Assembly (NCBI RefSeq): GCF_014836955.1
Contig: NZ_JACSPV010000017.1
Coordinates: 1-64,000 of the forward strand
Length of the DNA: 64,000 nt
Reading direction: 5' to 3'
Origin: Bacillus norwichensis
GTDB taxonomy: Bacteria; Bacillota; Bacilli; Bacillales; Bacillaceae_C
Part shown: piece by piece, positions 36,774 to 46,526 of the stretch
Layout: the number at the start of each line of letters is the position of its first letter
How positions within the stretch are numbered: the stretch's first letter is position 1
Translations under genes and position numbers: made by a program
The notes under the pieces: generated by a model
Databases searched by the model: none
What the model saw: the letters and a program-made list of their open reading frames with translations, nothing else
Told to the model about the DNA's origin: nothing

Positions 36774-38654
36774 TCATCTATGGAACCTTTTTTCGTAATT
36801 GGAGATTGCAAGCAGAGGGAAAATATATTGATAGCTATGATAATGGATGTAAAAAGATCCTCCCATCCCTTGGCCAACTGGATAATCCCAAGTCCAATCT
36901 TTATGATCATAAGATTGAAGCAAATAGCGGACTCCCGCTTCAATTTCCGGTGTTGGCTGATTTTCTGAGGCAATTAGTGCATCTAAAGCCCAAGCTGTTT
37001 GAGTAATATGGCTTTTTTGCAGCGGCACGTACTTATTTTCAAGGTCGCTATTGCATGATTCACCCCATCCACCATCTTTATTTTGAATTTTTTTAAGCCA
37101 AGAGGCTGCTTTTTGAATACTTTTATGTTGTCGGTCAATTCCTGTTGCGAGCAGCCCGGTCATAGCTGCCCATGTGCCATATATATAACAGATTCCCCAC
37201 CGACCGTACCAGGATCCGTCCTTTTTCTGATCGGCAGTAAGCCATTTCACCCCATCCCTAATCCTCTTACTCGTTATGGGCATGTTTGTATAATTACCTA
37301 AAAATTCTAGGGTCCTTCCAGTCAAGTCGGCGCTGCTTGCATCTGAAATAAGGAATCTGGCTTTGTCGATAGGAAGCAGATTCATAATCTTTTTATCAAC
37401 ATTTCTTTCAAAAGCGGGCCACCCGCCGTCATCATTTTGCATAGAAATGACCCAGTTCGTTCCACGATCCCATGATGGGAGTATGGCTGAATTCTCAGTC
37501 ACTAATGGCGAAAATGCCCGTAAAGCCGCCGTTGTATCATCAACGTCAGGGTTGAATGTATTGATATCTGAAAATCCCCATCCACCAGGCAATACGCCAG
37601 GATTATTGATGACCCAGTCACCATATTTATAATGTTCTCTTTCCAATAAGTACTCATTGGCTGCAATGATTGTCGGGTCTGATGGCGAAAGTCCTGCATT
37701 TTGCAATGTAAAGGAAATTAAAGTGGTATTCCATACATTCGCTGTCGTGTATTGCATGTGTGGATATCCGTCAATCGTACTTTCCATTGCTTTCAGACCA
37801 TTAACTGCCTTCAAAATGACTGGATCGTCCTTCTTGTAACCGAGAGACATAAGCGCGAAAATCATCAGAAAAGTGGCGCTGAAATAACTATAAAATGTAC
37901 CATCGGATTCAAGGTGGTTGAACATGTATCGTTTTGCCCGCTCGATGGCATATGAACGGACTTGCTGGGGAGCCATTAAGATGCTCTTAATCCCATGTTC
38001 GATGATAGAAAAGATATTTTCAAAGCCGCGCTTTTCCTCCTCCGAAAAAAAATCGTTTGTCCTTTTGACGAAAAGGTCGGAAAGATCAGGGCTATTCTTA
38101 GTCTTTCTAGTGTATTTTTTTGCAGATAAAATCATAATCGGAGCAAGATTGGCCCTTCCAAATACGGAAAAATCATAAAAATTAATTGGGAAAGAAAGGG
38201 GGAGAAGGATAAGTTCAACTGGTAGCGGAAAGAACGCGGGCCACTTGTATTGTCCAGTCAACGCTAGCATGATTTTTGTGAACATCTCTGTTTTTTCCAT
38301 CCCGCCGTTTCTTACTATGAAGCTTTTCGCTATGCGGAGATGGGAGCTGTGCTTTGAATAGAAGCCTGAATACAGCAAGGCATAATAAGCTTCCACAGTG
38401 TAGGATAAATTACCATCTTTTTCATCGTAATAAAGTTTCCAGGAGCCGTTTGCCTCTTGTTTACTAAGAATTCGTTCCGCTAACCTCCGAATCAAATCTT
38501 CATCATTTATTTCCAGAGTCCTTAATAATATGATCATATAGGCATCGGTTTTGACGCCTGTGTCAAAGGGATAATCCCAGGAACCGTCGGCTGTCTGGTC
38601 ACCTTTCAGAATTTCTGTAATCTTATGGATCAATTCTTTCGTACTGGTAGCCAT
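36774..38654 (-). CDS. sqhC: Squalene-hopene/sporulenol-type terpene cyclase
   Basis: 626 residues, close to the length of B. subtilis SqhC. The protonating DXDD motif is D370-V-D-D373 (TFNPDVDDTTAALRA). QW repeats are visible: QEANGSW, QNDDGGWPAF, QKKDGSWYGRWG and QNKDGGWGES. A hydrophobic patch at about 140-165 fits membrane association. In B. subtilis this enzyme cyclises tetraprenyl-beta-curcumene to sporulenol in spores; a hopene-forming role cannot be excluded. The gene is divergent from the DUF2515 gene. No stops or shifts disturb it. Confidence 0.85.
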   Translation of the reverse strand: MATSTKELIHKITEILKGDQTADGSWDYPFDTGVKTDAYMIILLRTLEINDEDLIRRLAERILSKQEANGSWKLYYDEKDGNLSYTVEAYYALLYSGFYSKHSSHLRIAKSFIVRNGGMEKTEMFTKIMLALTGQYKWPAFFPLPVELILLPLSFPINFYDFSVFGRANLAPIMILSAKKYTRKTKNSPDLSDLFVKRTNDFFSEEEKRGFENIFSIIEHGIKSILMAPQQVRSYAIERAKRYMFNHLESDGTFYSYFSATFLMIFALMSLGYKKDDPVILKAVNGLKAMESTIDGYPHMQYTTANVWNTTLISFTLQNAGLSPSDPTIIAANEYLLEREHYKYGDWVINNPGVLPGGWGFSDINTFNPDVDDTTAALRAFSPLVTENSAILPSWDRGTNWVISMQNDDGGWPAFERNVDKKIMNLLPIDKARFLISDASSADLTGRTLEFLGNYTNMPITSKRIRDGVKWLTADQKKDGSWYGRWGICYIYGTWAAMTGLLATGIDRQHKSIQKAASWLKKIQNKDGGWGESCNSDLENKYVPLQKSHITQTAWALDALIASENQPTPEIEAGVRYLLQSYDHKDWTWDYPVGQGMGGSFYIHYHSYQYIFPLLAISNYEKRFHR

Positions 38655-38792
38655 ATTGAATCATCTCCCTGACAAATATTTATTCAAGAACGGTGAAAGA
38701 ATTCTTGGCGGGGGTGAGGAAAGATTTTCTTTTGCAAAAAGAAGAAAAAAACAGAGCCGCTTTCTCACCAACTCCACGAAATAAAGGGGAAA

Positions 38793-39857
38793 TTGAAGAA
38801 AAGTTTGCGAAATCCCTGCCAACTGAAGATCGAACATGTATCAGAAAAGGATCAAATGATTGTTGGACAAATCAGACAGACAACGAAAATGCTGAATAGT
38901 AACAATGTTACAAGGACAAAAGCGTATCTTGATTTTTATCTGCGATACCCGGAAATTCATTGGGCGTTCCTGGGACATCTTGTTTCAAGAAACGGCGGAT
39001 GGAACATGACTGATTTGAAAGGTGATTTACTTTCAAGACTGATGAGTGAAAAAAAACAGGAAGAATTCTTCGAATTTCTGGAACGCGGCAACTGGCTGAT
39101 TTTTCAGGATGCATTTCCACAATTTTTACTTTATGAAGAGAGTCTAAGACAGGGGCGAAGCTTGTTCTATCTCCTACCTTGTTTGGACATATCCAGGTTT
39201 ATGGAGGTGATTTGGAACGATTTTTGGCTGCGGAGAGATTCTTATATATTGGCTATGGCGCAAGTTGTGAATGAACAAAGCTATTTGGAAGCGAGAATGA
39301 TTCAGAATCCCTTTTATAAGGAAAAAGTTCTTCATACGCTGGAGTTTGTTTTACAGGATCTACTTTCATTTAATCAAATATTATTTCCATCAGGTGGAGA
39401 AAAGACTGTACTAACAGGCATGACGATTCATCAATTTGGATCATTGCACGAGCGGATTGTCCTTGGAAGAAAATTGTATCAATTGCTTTTTAAACGACAC
39501 AAGGAAATCTTAGGCTGGTGCCTGTCTCATGTTCATTCAGGGTCCAGAAAGGACTACTGGCCGCATATATTTAATGATGTCAACGAGGGAGTGCCTGGTC
39601 CGCTTCAAATTCGAAGACTCAAAAATTGCCGTTTGATCAAAGGCTCACCCAAATTATTTAGTCCTTTGCTTGAACATGTATGGCCAAATATGAGGCATCG
39701 TCCTGCTGAATCCGGTGACTGGTTTGATGATCCTGATGTTGTCGTCTATTTAAAAAAGATTGATGAAGTGATAGATGGAGAAATAACAGGTGATTATTGT
39801 GAAACCCTTCAGAATCTCGAACTTGCAGTTCTTGCGAAAAAAGCAGTATTTATATAG
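38793..39857 (+). CDS. DUF2515 (YppC-like) protein
   Basis: 354 residues as given. Matches the DUF2515 family in NNVTRTKAYLDFYLRYPEIHW, HLVSRNGGWNMTDLKG and the LERGNWLIFQDAFPQFLLYEES block; function is unknown. The start is uncertain: TTG 38793 has AAAGGGGA only two to three bases away. ATG 38856, with AAAAGGATC at proper distance, would give about 333 residues. The stop overlaps the next gene. It is divergent from the terpene cyclase, with about 140 bases between. Confidence 0.8.
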   Translation: MKKSLRNPCQLKIEHVSEKDQMIVGQIRQTTKMLNSNNVTRTKAYLDFYLRYPEIHWAFLGHLVSRNGGWNMTDLKGDLLSRLMSEKKQEEFFEFLERGNWLIFQDAFPQFLLYEESLRQGRSLFYLLPCLDISRFMEVIWNDFWLRRDSYILAMAQVVNEQSYLEARMIQNPFYKEKVLHTLEFVLQDLLSFNQILFPSGGEKTVLTGMTIHQFGSLHERIVLGRKLYQLLFKRHKEILGWCLSHVHSGSRKDYWPHIFNDVNEGVPGPLQIRRLKNCRLIKGSPKLFSPLLEHVWPNMRHRPAESGDWFDDPDVVVYLKKIDEVIDGEITGDYCETLQNLELAVLAKKAVFI

Positions 39858-40242
39858 AAATCCTGGCAGCTTTCCGGCTATTGTATTCGCCATGCTTGTA
39901 GGGACTTATCTGGACTTATTTTTCACCGGGATAGGTATGTATTCGTTTCCGATCCGTCCGTTTGCCGACGTTTTTGACATTCATATCGTTTTCAATCTTG
40001 TAGGGCTGCCTATCCTTATCTGGTTTTTTTTATGGGGGGGAAGCAGAATGTCTAAGGGAGGTAGGAGCGTTTTAATCATTTTTTTGAGTCTGGCTGGCCC
40101 TGTGCTGGAGGTTTTTTCAGAATCAAAAGGTTTATTCTTACATTCAGAAGAGTGGAAGCACTGGTATTCTTTTGTGGGGTATTTCCTATTTTTGTTATCG
40201 GTTTGGGTTATCTTCACGAAGACAAACGGACAAAAGAGTTGA
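39790..40242 (+). CDS. CBO0543-like small membrane protein
   Basis: 150 residues with four hydrophobic segments (for example FPAIVFAMLVGTYLDLFFTGIGMY and VGYFLFLLSVWVIF). The YLDLFFTGIGMYSFPIRP and EVFSESKGLF blocks resemble the CBO0543 family of Firmicutes membrane proteins, whose role is unknown. The start is taken at GTG 39790 with GGAG nine bases upstream; GTG 39799 is an alternative. It overlaps the end of the DUF2515 gene by about 68 bases in another frame, a long overlap that suggests translational coupling. Confidence 0.6.
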   Translation: MIIVKPFRISNLQFLRKKQYLYRNPGSFPAIVFAMLVGTYLDLFFTGIGMYSFPIRPFADVFDIHIVFNLVGLPILIWFFLWGGSRMSKGGRSVLIIFLSLAGPVLEVFSESKGLFLHSEEWKHWYSFVGYFLFLLSVWVIFTKTNGQKS

Positions 40243-40294
40243 TAGGACGTTTGAAATTAGTAGGATATATTTTTTTCAAAAGGGGGAGAGGCGC

Positions 40295-40705
40295 ATGATT
40301 CAACACCCGGGCGGGTTTTGGAGAAGGTTGTTAGGAAATTTGTTGGATGCCATCATTATCGGAATTCCAATTGGTATATTAGGATATATTTTGACAGGTG
40401 ATACAGAAGGCAATTTTTTTACTAAATTGCTGAACTACCTATATTATTTAATTGTTCCGGTAGTTTGGTTGGGATATACAGTCGGCAAGAGAATCGTAGG
40501 TGTCCGCATTGTAAAGGTTGACGGTGGAAAAGTAGGACTAGGGGCGATGTTCCTTCGAACTTTCGTGTCGGGCTTGGTCTATGTTGCGACATTGGGCATG
40601 GGGTTAATCGTCAGTGCTTTTATGGTGGGGTTACGCGAGGATAAAAGGGCGATACATGACTTGATCGCTGGCACTTATGTTACTACGGATAGCCACCAGC
40701 TATAG
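40295..40705 (+). CDS. RDD family membrane protein
   Basis: 136 residues: FWRRLLGNLLDAIIIGIPIG carries the R..D pattern, and GKRIVGVRIVK and LREDKRAIHDLIAGTYV complete an RDD domain with three membrane helices. Some RDD proteins act in ion or metabolite transport, but most are unassigned. ATG 40295 has AAAAGGGGGAGAG upstream; the frame extends back to 40172 without a start signal. It probably belongs to the same transcript as the two genes before it. Confidence 0.85.
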   Translation: MIQHPGGFWRRLLGNLLDAIIIGIPIGILGYILTGDTEGNFFTKLLNYLYYLIVPVVWLGYTVGKRIVGVRIVKVDGGKVGLGAMFLRTFVSGLVYVATLGMGLIVSAFMVGLREDKRAIHDLIAGTYVTTDSHQL

Positions 40706-40780
40706 AATCTAAGCGGGAATTCCCCTCTCTGTGATACAATATGATTAATTTTAGATTTGTTCGGCAATGAGGGGGATTCA

Positions 40781-41692
40781 ATGAAAAATTGGCATTTATA
40801 TATTTTAATAACAACGGTCATGGTGGTTTGGGGCTTTAATGTGATAGCCATTAAAATCATTGTTACTCATTTTGCTCCAGTAACCATCACATCATTGCGG
40901 ATTTTCATTGCCTTTCTTACGCTCGCACCTATGTTGTTTTACCGCAGTGAAATTAAAAAGCTTGCGAAAAAAGATATATTGTTCATAGGTTTGGTGGCTG
41001 TATTTGGAGTTCTCGGACATCACTGTTTCCTTTCAGTGGGACTCAGCAAGACAAGCGCGGCTAATGGCGGACTAATCCTTGGCTCGGTCCCAATCGTTAC
41101 AACAGTGGCGGCAGCACTGTTCCTTGGAGACCGCTTGACTATTTTCCGTATTTTCGGACTAGTATTCGGCTTTTCTGGTGTCGCATTAATCATGCTTATG
41201 AAACCAGGTGCTTCATTCAATTTTGCTGTGGGTGATATTTTCATATTTTGTGCGGTGTTATCACAGGCCATTAGTTTTATTTTAATTAATAAAATGTCAA
41301 ACACAGCGGGAACGCAAGCAGTGACGGGACTTTCTCTCATGATGGGTTCAGTCATGCTTTTCTCCGTGAGCCTTGCAATAGAACCAACAGGTTTGGCAAC
41401 GTTGCAAACTGGCAATCTCACAGCTTGGCTTGTATTCTTCGCTTCTGGCGTCATTGCAACAGCTTTTGGTCACCTTATCTATAATCATGCCATACAGAAA
41501 ATCGGAGCAGGGCAGGCTTCGTTGTTTTTAAACTTATCCCCGTTCTTCTCACTTGTCGGAGCCTTTTTATTTTTGGGTGAGGAAATTTACTCTATTCAAT
41601 GGATGGGATTTTTCTTTATTGTGGTGGGAGTTGTATTAGGGACGGGATTTTTGGAGCAGAGGAGCTTAATCCGTACAAAAAAATCGGCGTAA
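40781..41692 (+). CDS. DMT superfamily (EamA) transporter, second copy
   Basis: 303 residues with about ten helices in two EamA repeats: LYILITTVMVVWGFNVIAIKI at the start, and HLIYNHAIQKIGAGQASLFL in the second repeat, followed by FFSLVGAFLFLGEEI. It is of the YdcZ/RhaT-like metabolite exporter type; substrate unknown. ATG 40781 has GAGGGGG upstream. It is only distantly like the EamA protein at 11270. The gap after it (41693-41941) shows a weak GAAGGAA...TTCTTC hairpin and no gene. Confidence 0.87.
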   Translation: MKNWHLYILITTVMVVWGFNVIAIKIIVTHFAPVTITSLRIFIAFLTLAPMLFYRSEIKKLAKKDILFIGLVAVFGVLGHHCFLSVGLSKTSAANGGLILGSVPIVTTVAAALFLGDRLTIFRIFGLVFGFSGVALIMLMKPGASFNFAVGDIFIFCAVLSQAISFILINKMSNTAGTQAVTGLSLMMGSVMLFSVSLAIEPTGLATLQTGNLTAWLVFFASGVIATAFGHLIYNHAIQKIGAGQASLFLNLSPFFSLVGAFLFLGEEIYSIQWMGFFFIVVGVVLGTGFLEQRSLIRTKKSA

Positions 41693-41941
41693 ATGTTGAT
41701 AAAACTATTTTGTAAAAGGCGAAGGAATCACGATTTTGGGGTTTCTTCGTCTTTCCTTTTGGTGTTCTTTCCTTTCTGCGCTTGTATTTTGCTCACTATT
41801 GGAAGTTAAGCACATGAAAGAAACATATCACCAAAATGTTTAATAGTTTACCAATCTAAAAGAGTTTGTATATTCGAATAATTGCTTGAATATACTGAGG
41901 TTTAGTGATTAAATGAAGGAAACAAGGTGACTTTTACATAA

Positions 41942-43267
41942 ATGGGGGTGGGTTCAATAACTATATCGGGTAGCTTATTAGAATTGAAAACGGTAGTGCC
42001 TGAAGAGCGCTTTGCAGATGGAGAAACGGATCATTTGCTTGGAAATGGAGGGAGTATTTCGGTATATCCGCAGTCGGAAGAGGAGATTGTGAATCTATTA
42101 TCGCATGCCAATCAATCTGGACAAACAGTTTCTATCATGGGAGCGGGAACGAAAAGAGGTTATGGTGGCCTGGCTGACAGTGCCGATATTTTATTGTCAT
42201 TAAAAAAGTACAGCGGCATTGTTGAGCACATTCATGGGGATATGACGGTCACTGTCAAAGCGGGAACCTGTTTTGGCGACCTTCAGGAATATCTTGCTCA
42301 TTATAATCAAAGGCTTGCGATTGATCCTTTTACACCACAGTCCTCGACTATAGGCGGGATCATTGCTGCAAATGACAGTGGTCCAAAACGACTCGGTCAC
42401 GGTTCTGCGAGAGATTCGGTCATTGGATTGAGGGTTGTGTATCCTGATGGGACGTTAATTCGTACTGGCGGAAAGGTTGTAAAAAATGTGGCCGGATATG
42501 ATATGAATAAATTATTTATTGGTTCAATGGGCACACTTGGAGTCCTTTCGGAAGTGACACTGAAGCTCAAGCCCCTTCCGAAATATGAAAGCTTGGTTCT
42601 TCTATCATTTCCTGAAGATGACATGAAGCAGATTAGGCAATTTTCCATCCAGTTGCTTGACTCGATGTTAGAACCCGTAACGCTGGAATTGCTCAATCCG
42701 TCATTAGCTGAGAGGTTGACCGGAACTTACAACAAGACATTGGCAATCGCTTTTGAAGATGTCGAAAGCTCTGTCATGTACCAGGAAAATGTATTAAGGG
42801 ATATGAAGCCTGATACAGCGAATATCAAAATATTCTCAGAGGAAGAAACTCGCGACTTTTGGAAAAAGCTATATGAAAGCCCTATCAATGAATCGTCAGA
42901 GGAATTGACAGCGTCAGTGAAAATAGGCGTGGTTAATATGGACGTGCTTCATATAATAGAAGAAACTATCCAGATTGAGAGTCCTGGTCGCTTAGTTATC
43001 CAAGCGCATGGGGGATTAGGACACGGTTTATGCCGGGCAGAAATTAAGGGGGAGGAAAGATTAGTAATCAATGCGCTGGCTCAATTGAGGAGCATAGCCG
43101 AGGAACGCGGTGGATATGCGACTTTCACCCATTTACCGTATAAGCAAAGAAGACAGGTCGATATATGGGGAGAAAAGCCGCCAGCTTTTTTCCTTATGGA
43201 AAGAATTAAGAAAACGATTGATCCAAATGGCATTTTAAATCCGCAAAGATTTTTGGGAGGGATTTAG
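41942..43267 (+). CDS. glcE: FAD-binding oxidoreductase, glycolate oxidase subunit GlcE-like
   Basis: 441 residues. An FAD-binding type 4 (PCMH) domain occupies the first half: SVYPQSEEEIVNLL, SIMGAGTKRGYG, DMTVTVKAGTCFGDLQ and the GGIIAANDSGPKRLGHGSARD loop. The C-terminal FAD-oxidase cap ends in IDPNGILNPQRF. It forms the second flavin subunit of glycolate oxidase with GlcD and GlcF. The start at 41942 (ATGGGGGTGGG) lacks a clear ribosome site. The next gene starts three bases after its stop, so the operon is tight. Confidence 0.88.
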   Translation: MGVGSITISGSLLELKTVVPEERFADGETDHLLGNGGSISVYPQSEEEIVNLLSHANQSGQTVSIMGAGTKRGYGGLADSADILLSLKKYSGIVEHIHGDMTVTVKAGTCFGDLQEYLAHYNQRLAIDPFTPQSSTIGGIIAANDSGPKRLGHGSARDSVIGLRVVYPDGTLIRTGGKVVKNVAGYDMNKLFIGSMGTLGVLSEVTLKLKPLPKYESLVLLSFPEDDMKQIRQFSIQLLDSMLEPVTLELLNPSLAERLTGTYNKTLAIAFEDVESSVMYQENVLRDMKPDTANIKIFSEEETRDFWKKLYESPINESSEELTASVKIGVVNMDVLHIIEETIQIESPGRLVIQAHGGLGHGLCRAEIKGEERLVINALAQLRSIAEERGGYATFTHLPYKQRRQVDIWGEKPPAFFLMERIKKTIDPNGILNPQRFLGGI

Positions 43268-43269
43268 GA

Positions 43270-44622
43270 GTGGCAGTGACAGTAAAGGAGACCAATCAGG
43301 AACCGGCATGCAGCACGATGCAATTGGGAAATTACCTTTGGAATGATCCGCCTGATCCGAAAAAATGGGCAGATTGTGTCCATTGCGGGATGTGCTTGGA
43401 GTCCTGCCCTACGTATGAGATCACCGGTCAGGAGCAACATTCGCCAAGAGGCAGAGTGCATTTGATCCAATCAGTTGCCGAAGGGCGCCTTGAAGTCAAT
43501 TATGAACTGATTGATCCCGTTTTTGACTGCTTGGATTGCCGTGCGTGCACAACTGCCTGTCCAGCAGATGTAAATGTAGGCGGACTGATTGAAGAGGCAA
43601 GAGGTCAGATCCGGCAGGCAATGCCTTTGACAGGCTGGAAAAGGGCAGTCACTAAATTATTTTTGGAAAAATTGTTCCCCTATCCAGAGCGGATGAATGC
43701 TTTTGGCAGTTTGCTGAAATTTTACCAAAAGAGTGGTGTGCAGACAGCGGTAAGAAAGACCGGCTTGATTCATATTATGCCGGATCACTTGGTGGAAATG
43801 GAAGGAATCATGCCGAACATCAAAAATTCTGTTCGAAAAAAATATAAACACGAAAAAGTAATCAAAGCTCAAATGGATAAGAAGGCGGAAGTTGCTTTGT
43901 TTGCGGGATGTGTAATGGATGTGATGTTTGGCGACGTAAATGAAGCGACCATCAATGTACTGATTAGAAATGGCAATGATGTGACACTCCCGAAGAATCA
44001 GACATGTTGTGGGGCACTTCATGTTCATGCCGGTGACAGAGAGCTCGGCAGGGAACTGGCCAAGCAGAATATCGCGGCATTCGAAGAAGCGGAAGCAGTT
44101 ATCGTCAATGCGGCAGGGTGCGGTTCTATGATGAAAGAATACCACGAACTATTTAGAGATGATCCCGAATGGAAAGTGAGGGCAGAGAAATTCTCGGAAA
44201 AAGTGGTTGATATTGCAAAGTACCTCCATGATACAGGATACGAAAAACCAAAAGCCTCTATTGAAACGACGATCACTTATCATGATGCCTGTCATCTGGC
44301 TCACGGCCAAGGAGTTCGGCAGGAACCGCGTGACCTGCTGCTTGATATTCCCGGGGTGAAAATGGTTCACATGCCAAATGCCGACAGATGCTGTGGCAGT
44401 GCAGGAATTTATAACATAACCAATCCTGAAATGGCCGATGCGGTGCTACAAAGCAAAATGGAAAATGTTCCGGAAGAAGTTGAGTTGATATCAATGGGCA
44501 ATCCGGGGTGTATGCTTCAAATGGCGCTCGGAGTCCAGAAGTATGGCCGTAATCAAAAGATTGTTCATACGGTCCAATTATTGGATTGGGCCTATCAAAA
44601 AGAAGTTCGGGAGGTGGAATGA
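43270..44622 (+). CDS. glcF: Glycolate oxidase iron-sulfur subunit GlcF
   Basis: 450 residues. Two ferredoxin-type [4Fe-4S] motifs, CVHCGMCLESCPTY and CLDCRACTTACPAD, lie in the first third. Two CCG domains follow, with CCGALHVHAG and CCGSAGIYN, as in GlcF and heterodisulfide-reductase D-like proteins. It passes electrons from the flavin subunits, probably to the quinone pool. GTG 43270 has GGGAGGGATTTAGGA upstream. Its TGA overlaps the ATG of the next gene (ATGA). Confidence 0.93.
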   Translation: MAVTVKETNQEPACSTMQLGNYLWNDPPDPKKWADCVHCGMCLESCPTYEITGQEQHSPRGRVHLIQSVAEGRLEVNYELIDPVFDCLDCRACTTACPADVNVGGLIEEARGQIRQAMPLTGWKRAVTKLFLEKLFPYPERMNAFGSLLKFYQKSGVQTAVRKTGLIHIMPDHLVEMEGIMPNIKNSVRKKYKHEKVIKAQMDKKAEVALFAGCVMDVMFGDVNEATINVLIRNGNDVTLPKNQTCCGALHVHAGDRELGRELAKQNIAAFEEAEAVIVNAAGCGSMMKEYHELFRDDPEWKVRAEKFSEKVVDIAKYLHDTGYEKPKASIETTITYHDACHLAHGQGVRQEPRDLLLDIPGVKMVHMPNADRCCGSAGIYNITNPEMADAVLQSKMENVPEEVELISMGNPGCMLQMALGVQKYGRNQKIVHTVQLLDWAYQKEVREVE

Positions 44623-46070
44623 GATTGGCAGCTTCTATAAAAATAAAAGATAAACACATTCTGAACCTTGCGAAACTTGTTTCTGGCCCCCGTTCGATTC
44701 TTTATAAAAAAACAGATTTGGCAGCTTATGATTGTGATGGATTCACTATAGAAAAGTATGTACCAAGGGCGGTGGTTTTTCCGAAAAATACAGAGGAAGT
44801 GGCAGCTGTTGTCAAATACTGTTCAGAAAACGACCTGCCGTTTTTGGCACGGGGAGCGGGGACGGGATTAAGCGGAGGAGCTATCCCGATTAATGGAGAA
44901 GTAATCATCAGTCTGACAAGAATGAAAAGATTGCTTAGCGTTGATCTAGAAAATAGCAGGGCAGTGGTTGAACCTGGTTTCGTCAATTTGAAGTTGACTC
45001 ATGCCATTTCTGATCAGGAATATTATTATGCACCGGACCCATCAAGCCAATACTGCTGCACCATTGGCGGCAATGTAGCAGAAAATGCTGGAGGAGCACA
45101 TTGTTTGAAATATGGTGTAACGACCAATCATATATTGGGATTAGAGGTTGTACTGCCGAATGGTGATGTGATTGAAATTGGAAAAAGTGGAATTCCTGAT
45201 GCGCCTGGATATGATTTGTTGGGGCTTTTGACTGGATCCGAAGGGACCCTTGGGATTGTCACGAAAATCACTGTGAGGATTTTAAAGAACCCCGAAGCCA
45301 AGCAGACAGTGCTCGCTTATTTTGACAAAGTTGAAGATGGCAGCCAGGCAGTGTCTGACATTATTTCAACGGGGATTGTTCCTGCTGCTCTTGAAATGAT
45401 GGATAAAATTGCAATTGAAGGAGTTGAAGCTGCTGCATTTCCTGTTGGTCATCCAAGAGATATAGAGGCTCTTCTATTAATTGAAGTGGATGGCATCTGT
45501 GCGGGAATAGAGGAACAGATCAATCAAATTTTGGAAGTATGCAGAAATCGGAATGTCAGGGAAGTAAGGGCTGCGAAAAACGAGGAGGAAAGAGAAAGGT
45601 GGTGGGCTAACAGAAAAACAGGTTTTGGGGCAATGGGAGCTATCTCGCATGATTATCTTGTGCAGGATGGTGTTATTCCTCGAAGCAAGCTTCCAGAAGT
45701 TTTGAGTCAAATCAATGAAATCAGTCAAAAGTCAGGATTGCGGATAGCGAATATTTTTCATGCAGGAGATGGGAATCTTCATCCGCTCGTATTGTTTGAT
45801 TCCCGTGTGCCGGGTGAAACTGAGAAGGCCATTGAAGCCGGCAGTGCTTGTTTAAAGGTTTGTGCTGATGCCGGTGGAACGATTACGGGCGAACACGGCG
45901 TAGGAATTGAAAAGAAAGAAGAGATGCGGTTTGTCTTCAAAGATGAAGAGATCAGAGCCCAGACAGCTATAAGGAAGGTTTTCAATGATAACGATTTACT
46001 TAATGCAGGAAAACTATTCCCAACACCTGGAAAATGCGCTGAGATTAAACAGGAGCTGAAAAAAGCATAA
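44619..46070 (+). CDS. glcD: Glycolate oxidase subunit GlcD (FAD-linked)
   Basis: 483 residues from ATG 44619, which overlaps the glcF stop; GGGAGGTGG lies just before, so TTG 44625 is a possible alternative. FAD_binding_4 motifs: PRAVVFPKNTEEVAAVVKYC, LARGAGTGLSGGAIP, CTIGGNVAENAGGAHCLKYG and GSEGTLGIVTKI. The C-terminal FAD-oxidase domain has NIFHAGDGNLHPLVL and TGEHGVGIEKK. It oxidises glycolate (or D-lactate) to glyoxylate (or pyruvate). It ends the glcEFD-like operon, with a permease downstream. Confidence 0.92.
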   Translation: MRLAASIKIKDKHILNLAKLVSGPRSILYKKTDLAAYDCDGFTIEKYVPRAVVFPKNTEEVAAVVKYCSENDLPFLARGAGTGLSGGAIPINGEVIISLTRMKRLLSVDLENSRAVVEPGFVNLKLTHAISDQEYYYAPDPSSQYCCTIGGNVAENAGGAHCLKYGVTTNHILGLEVVLPNGDVIEIGKSGIPDAPGYDLLGLLTGSEGTLGIVTKITVRILKNPEAKQTVLAYFDKVEDGSQAVSDIISTGIVPAALEMMDKIAIEGVEAAAFPVGHPRDIEALLLIEVDGICAGIEEQINQILEVCRNRNVREVRAAKNEEERERWWANRKTGFGAMGAISHDYLVQDGVIPRSKLPEVLSQINEISQKSGLRIANIFHAGDGNLHPLVLFDSRVPGETEKAIEAGSACLKVCADAGGTITGEHGVGIEKKEEMRFVFKDEEIRAQTAIRKVFNDNDLLNAGKLFPTPGKCAEIKQELKKA

Positions 46071-46120
46071 GAGAAAAGCTAAAAAAATATCTGTGGATAG
46101 GGTCCATGTGCAGATGTTTT

Positions 46121-46165
46121 TTTACTTCATTCAGGAGAAGTCCCCTACTTATGTAAATAAATGTA
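46121..46165 (+). repeat. Family-1 repeat fragment, copy G
   Basis: TTACTTCATTCAGGAGAAGT followed by CCCCTACTTATGTAAATAAATG. Only the first hairpin region of the family remains, and its right arm is degraded. Confidence 0.5.
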
Positions 46166-46214
46166 ATATTAGCCTGAAAATTGTATCCAAATAATAATGT
46201 TACATCTTCAGCAC

Positions 46215-46455
46215 TAGGTGCCATCTGCGTAAGGAACAAGTCGCGTGGAAGTATTCAGGAACAATGTGCTCCTGCGGCGCAGCTTATTCAAAGACGCGCA
46301 TGTTACCCTCATCGCAAAGCCGCATGATACATTCTCAAGGAATCAATTTACGATGTAGATGTAATTGAAATGAGCAGCTTGTTGTGGAGAGGGAAATACT
46401 ACCTCCTCTCAGTTTGTCTTGTGCTTGTCGCCTAATGCTGCTCGCTTTGCTATAG
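46215..46455 (+). repeat. Family-2 repeat, partial copy B
   Basis: Shares AATGTGCTCCTGCGGCGCAG, TAATTGAAATGAGCAGCTT and GTGCTTGTCGCCTAATGC with the repeat at 36428-36765. It lacks the ACGTCGCGTTCTGAGCC core. It fills most of the gap between glcD and the permease; no gene is seen there. Confidence 0.55.
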
Positions 46456-46526
46456 ATCACAGCTGTATAAAACAACGAAGCACCTTAGAAAGGGCACTGA
46501 TATAAAAGAAAGGGGAAAGTGCAAAT

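Noticed and set aside
36478-37006. Short plus-strand frames over the 3' end of the terpene cyclase gene
   Set aside because: They are shadows of the minus-strand gene or of the family-2 repeat and lack ribosome sites.
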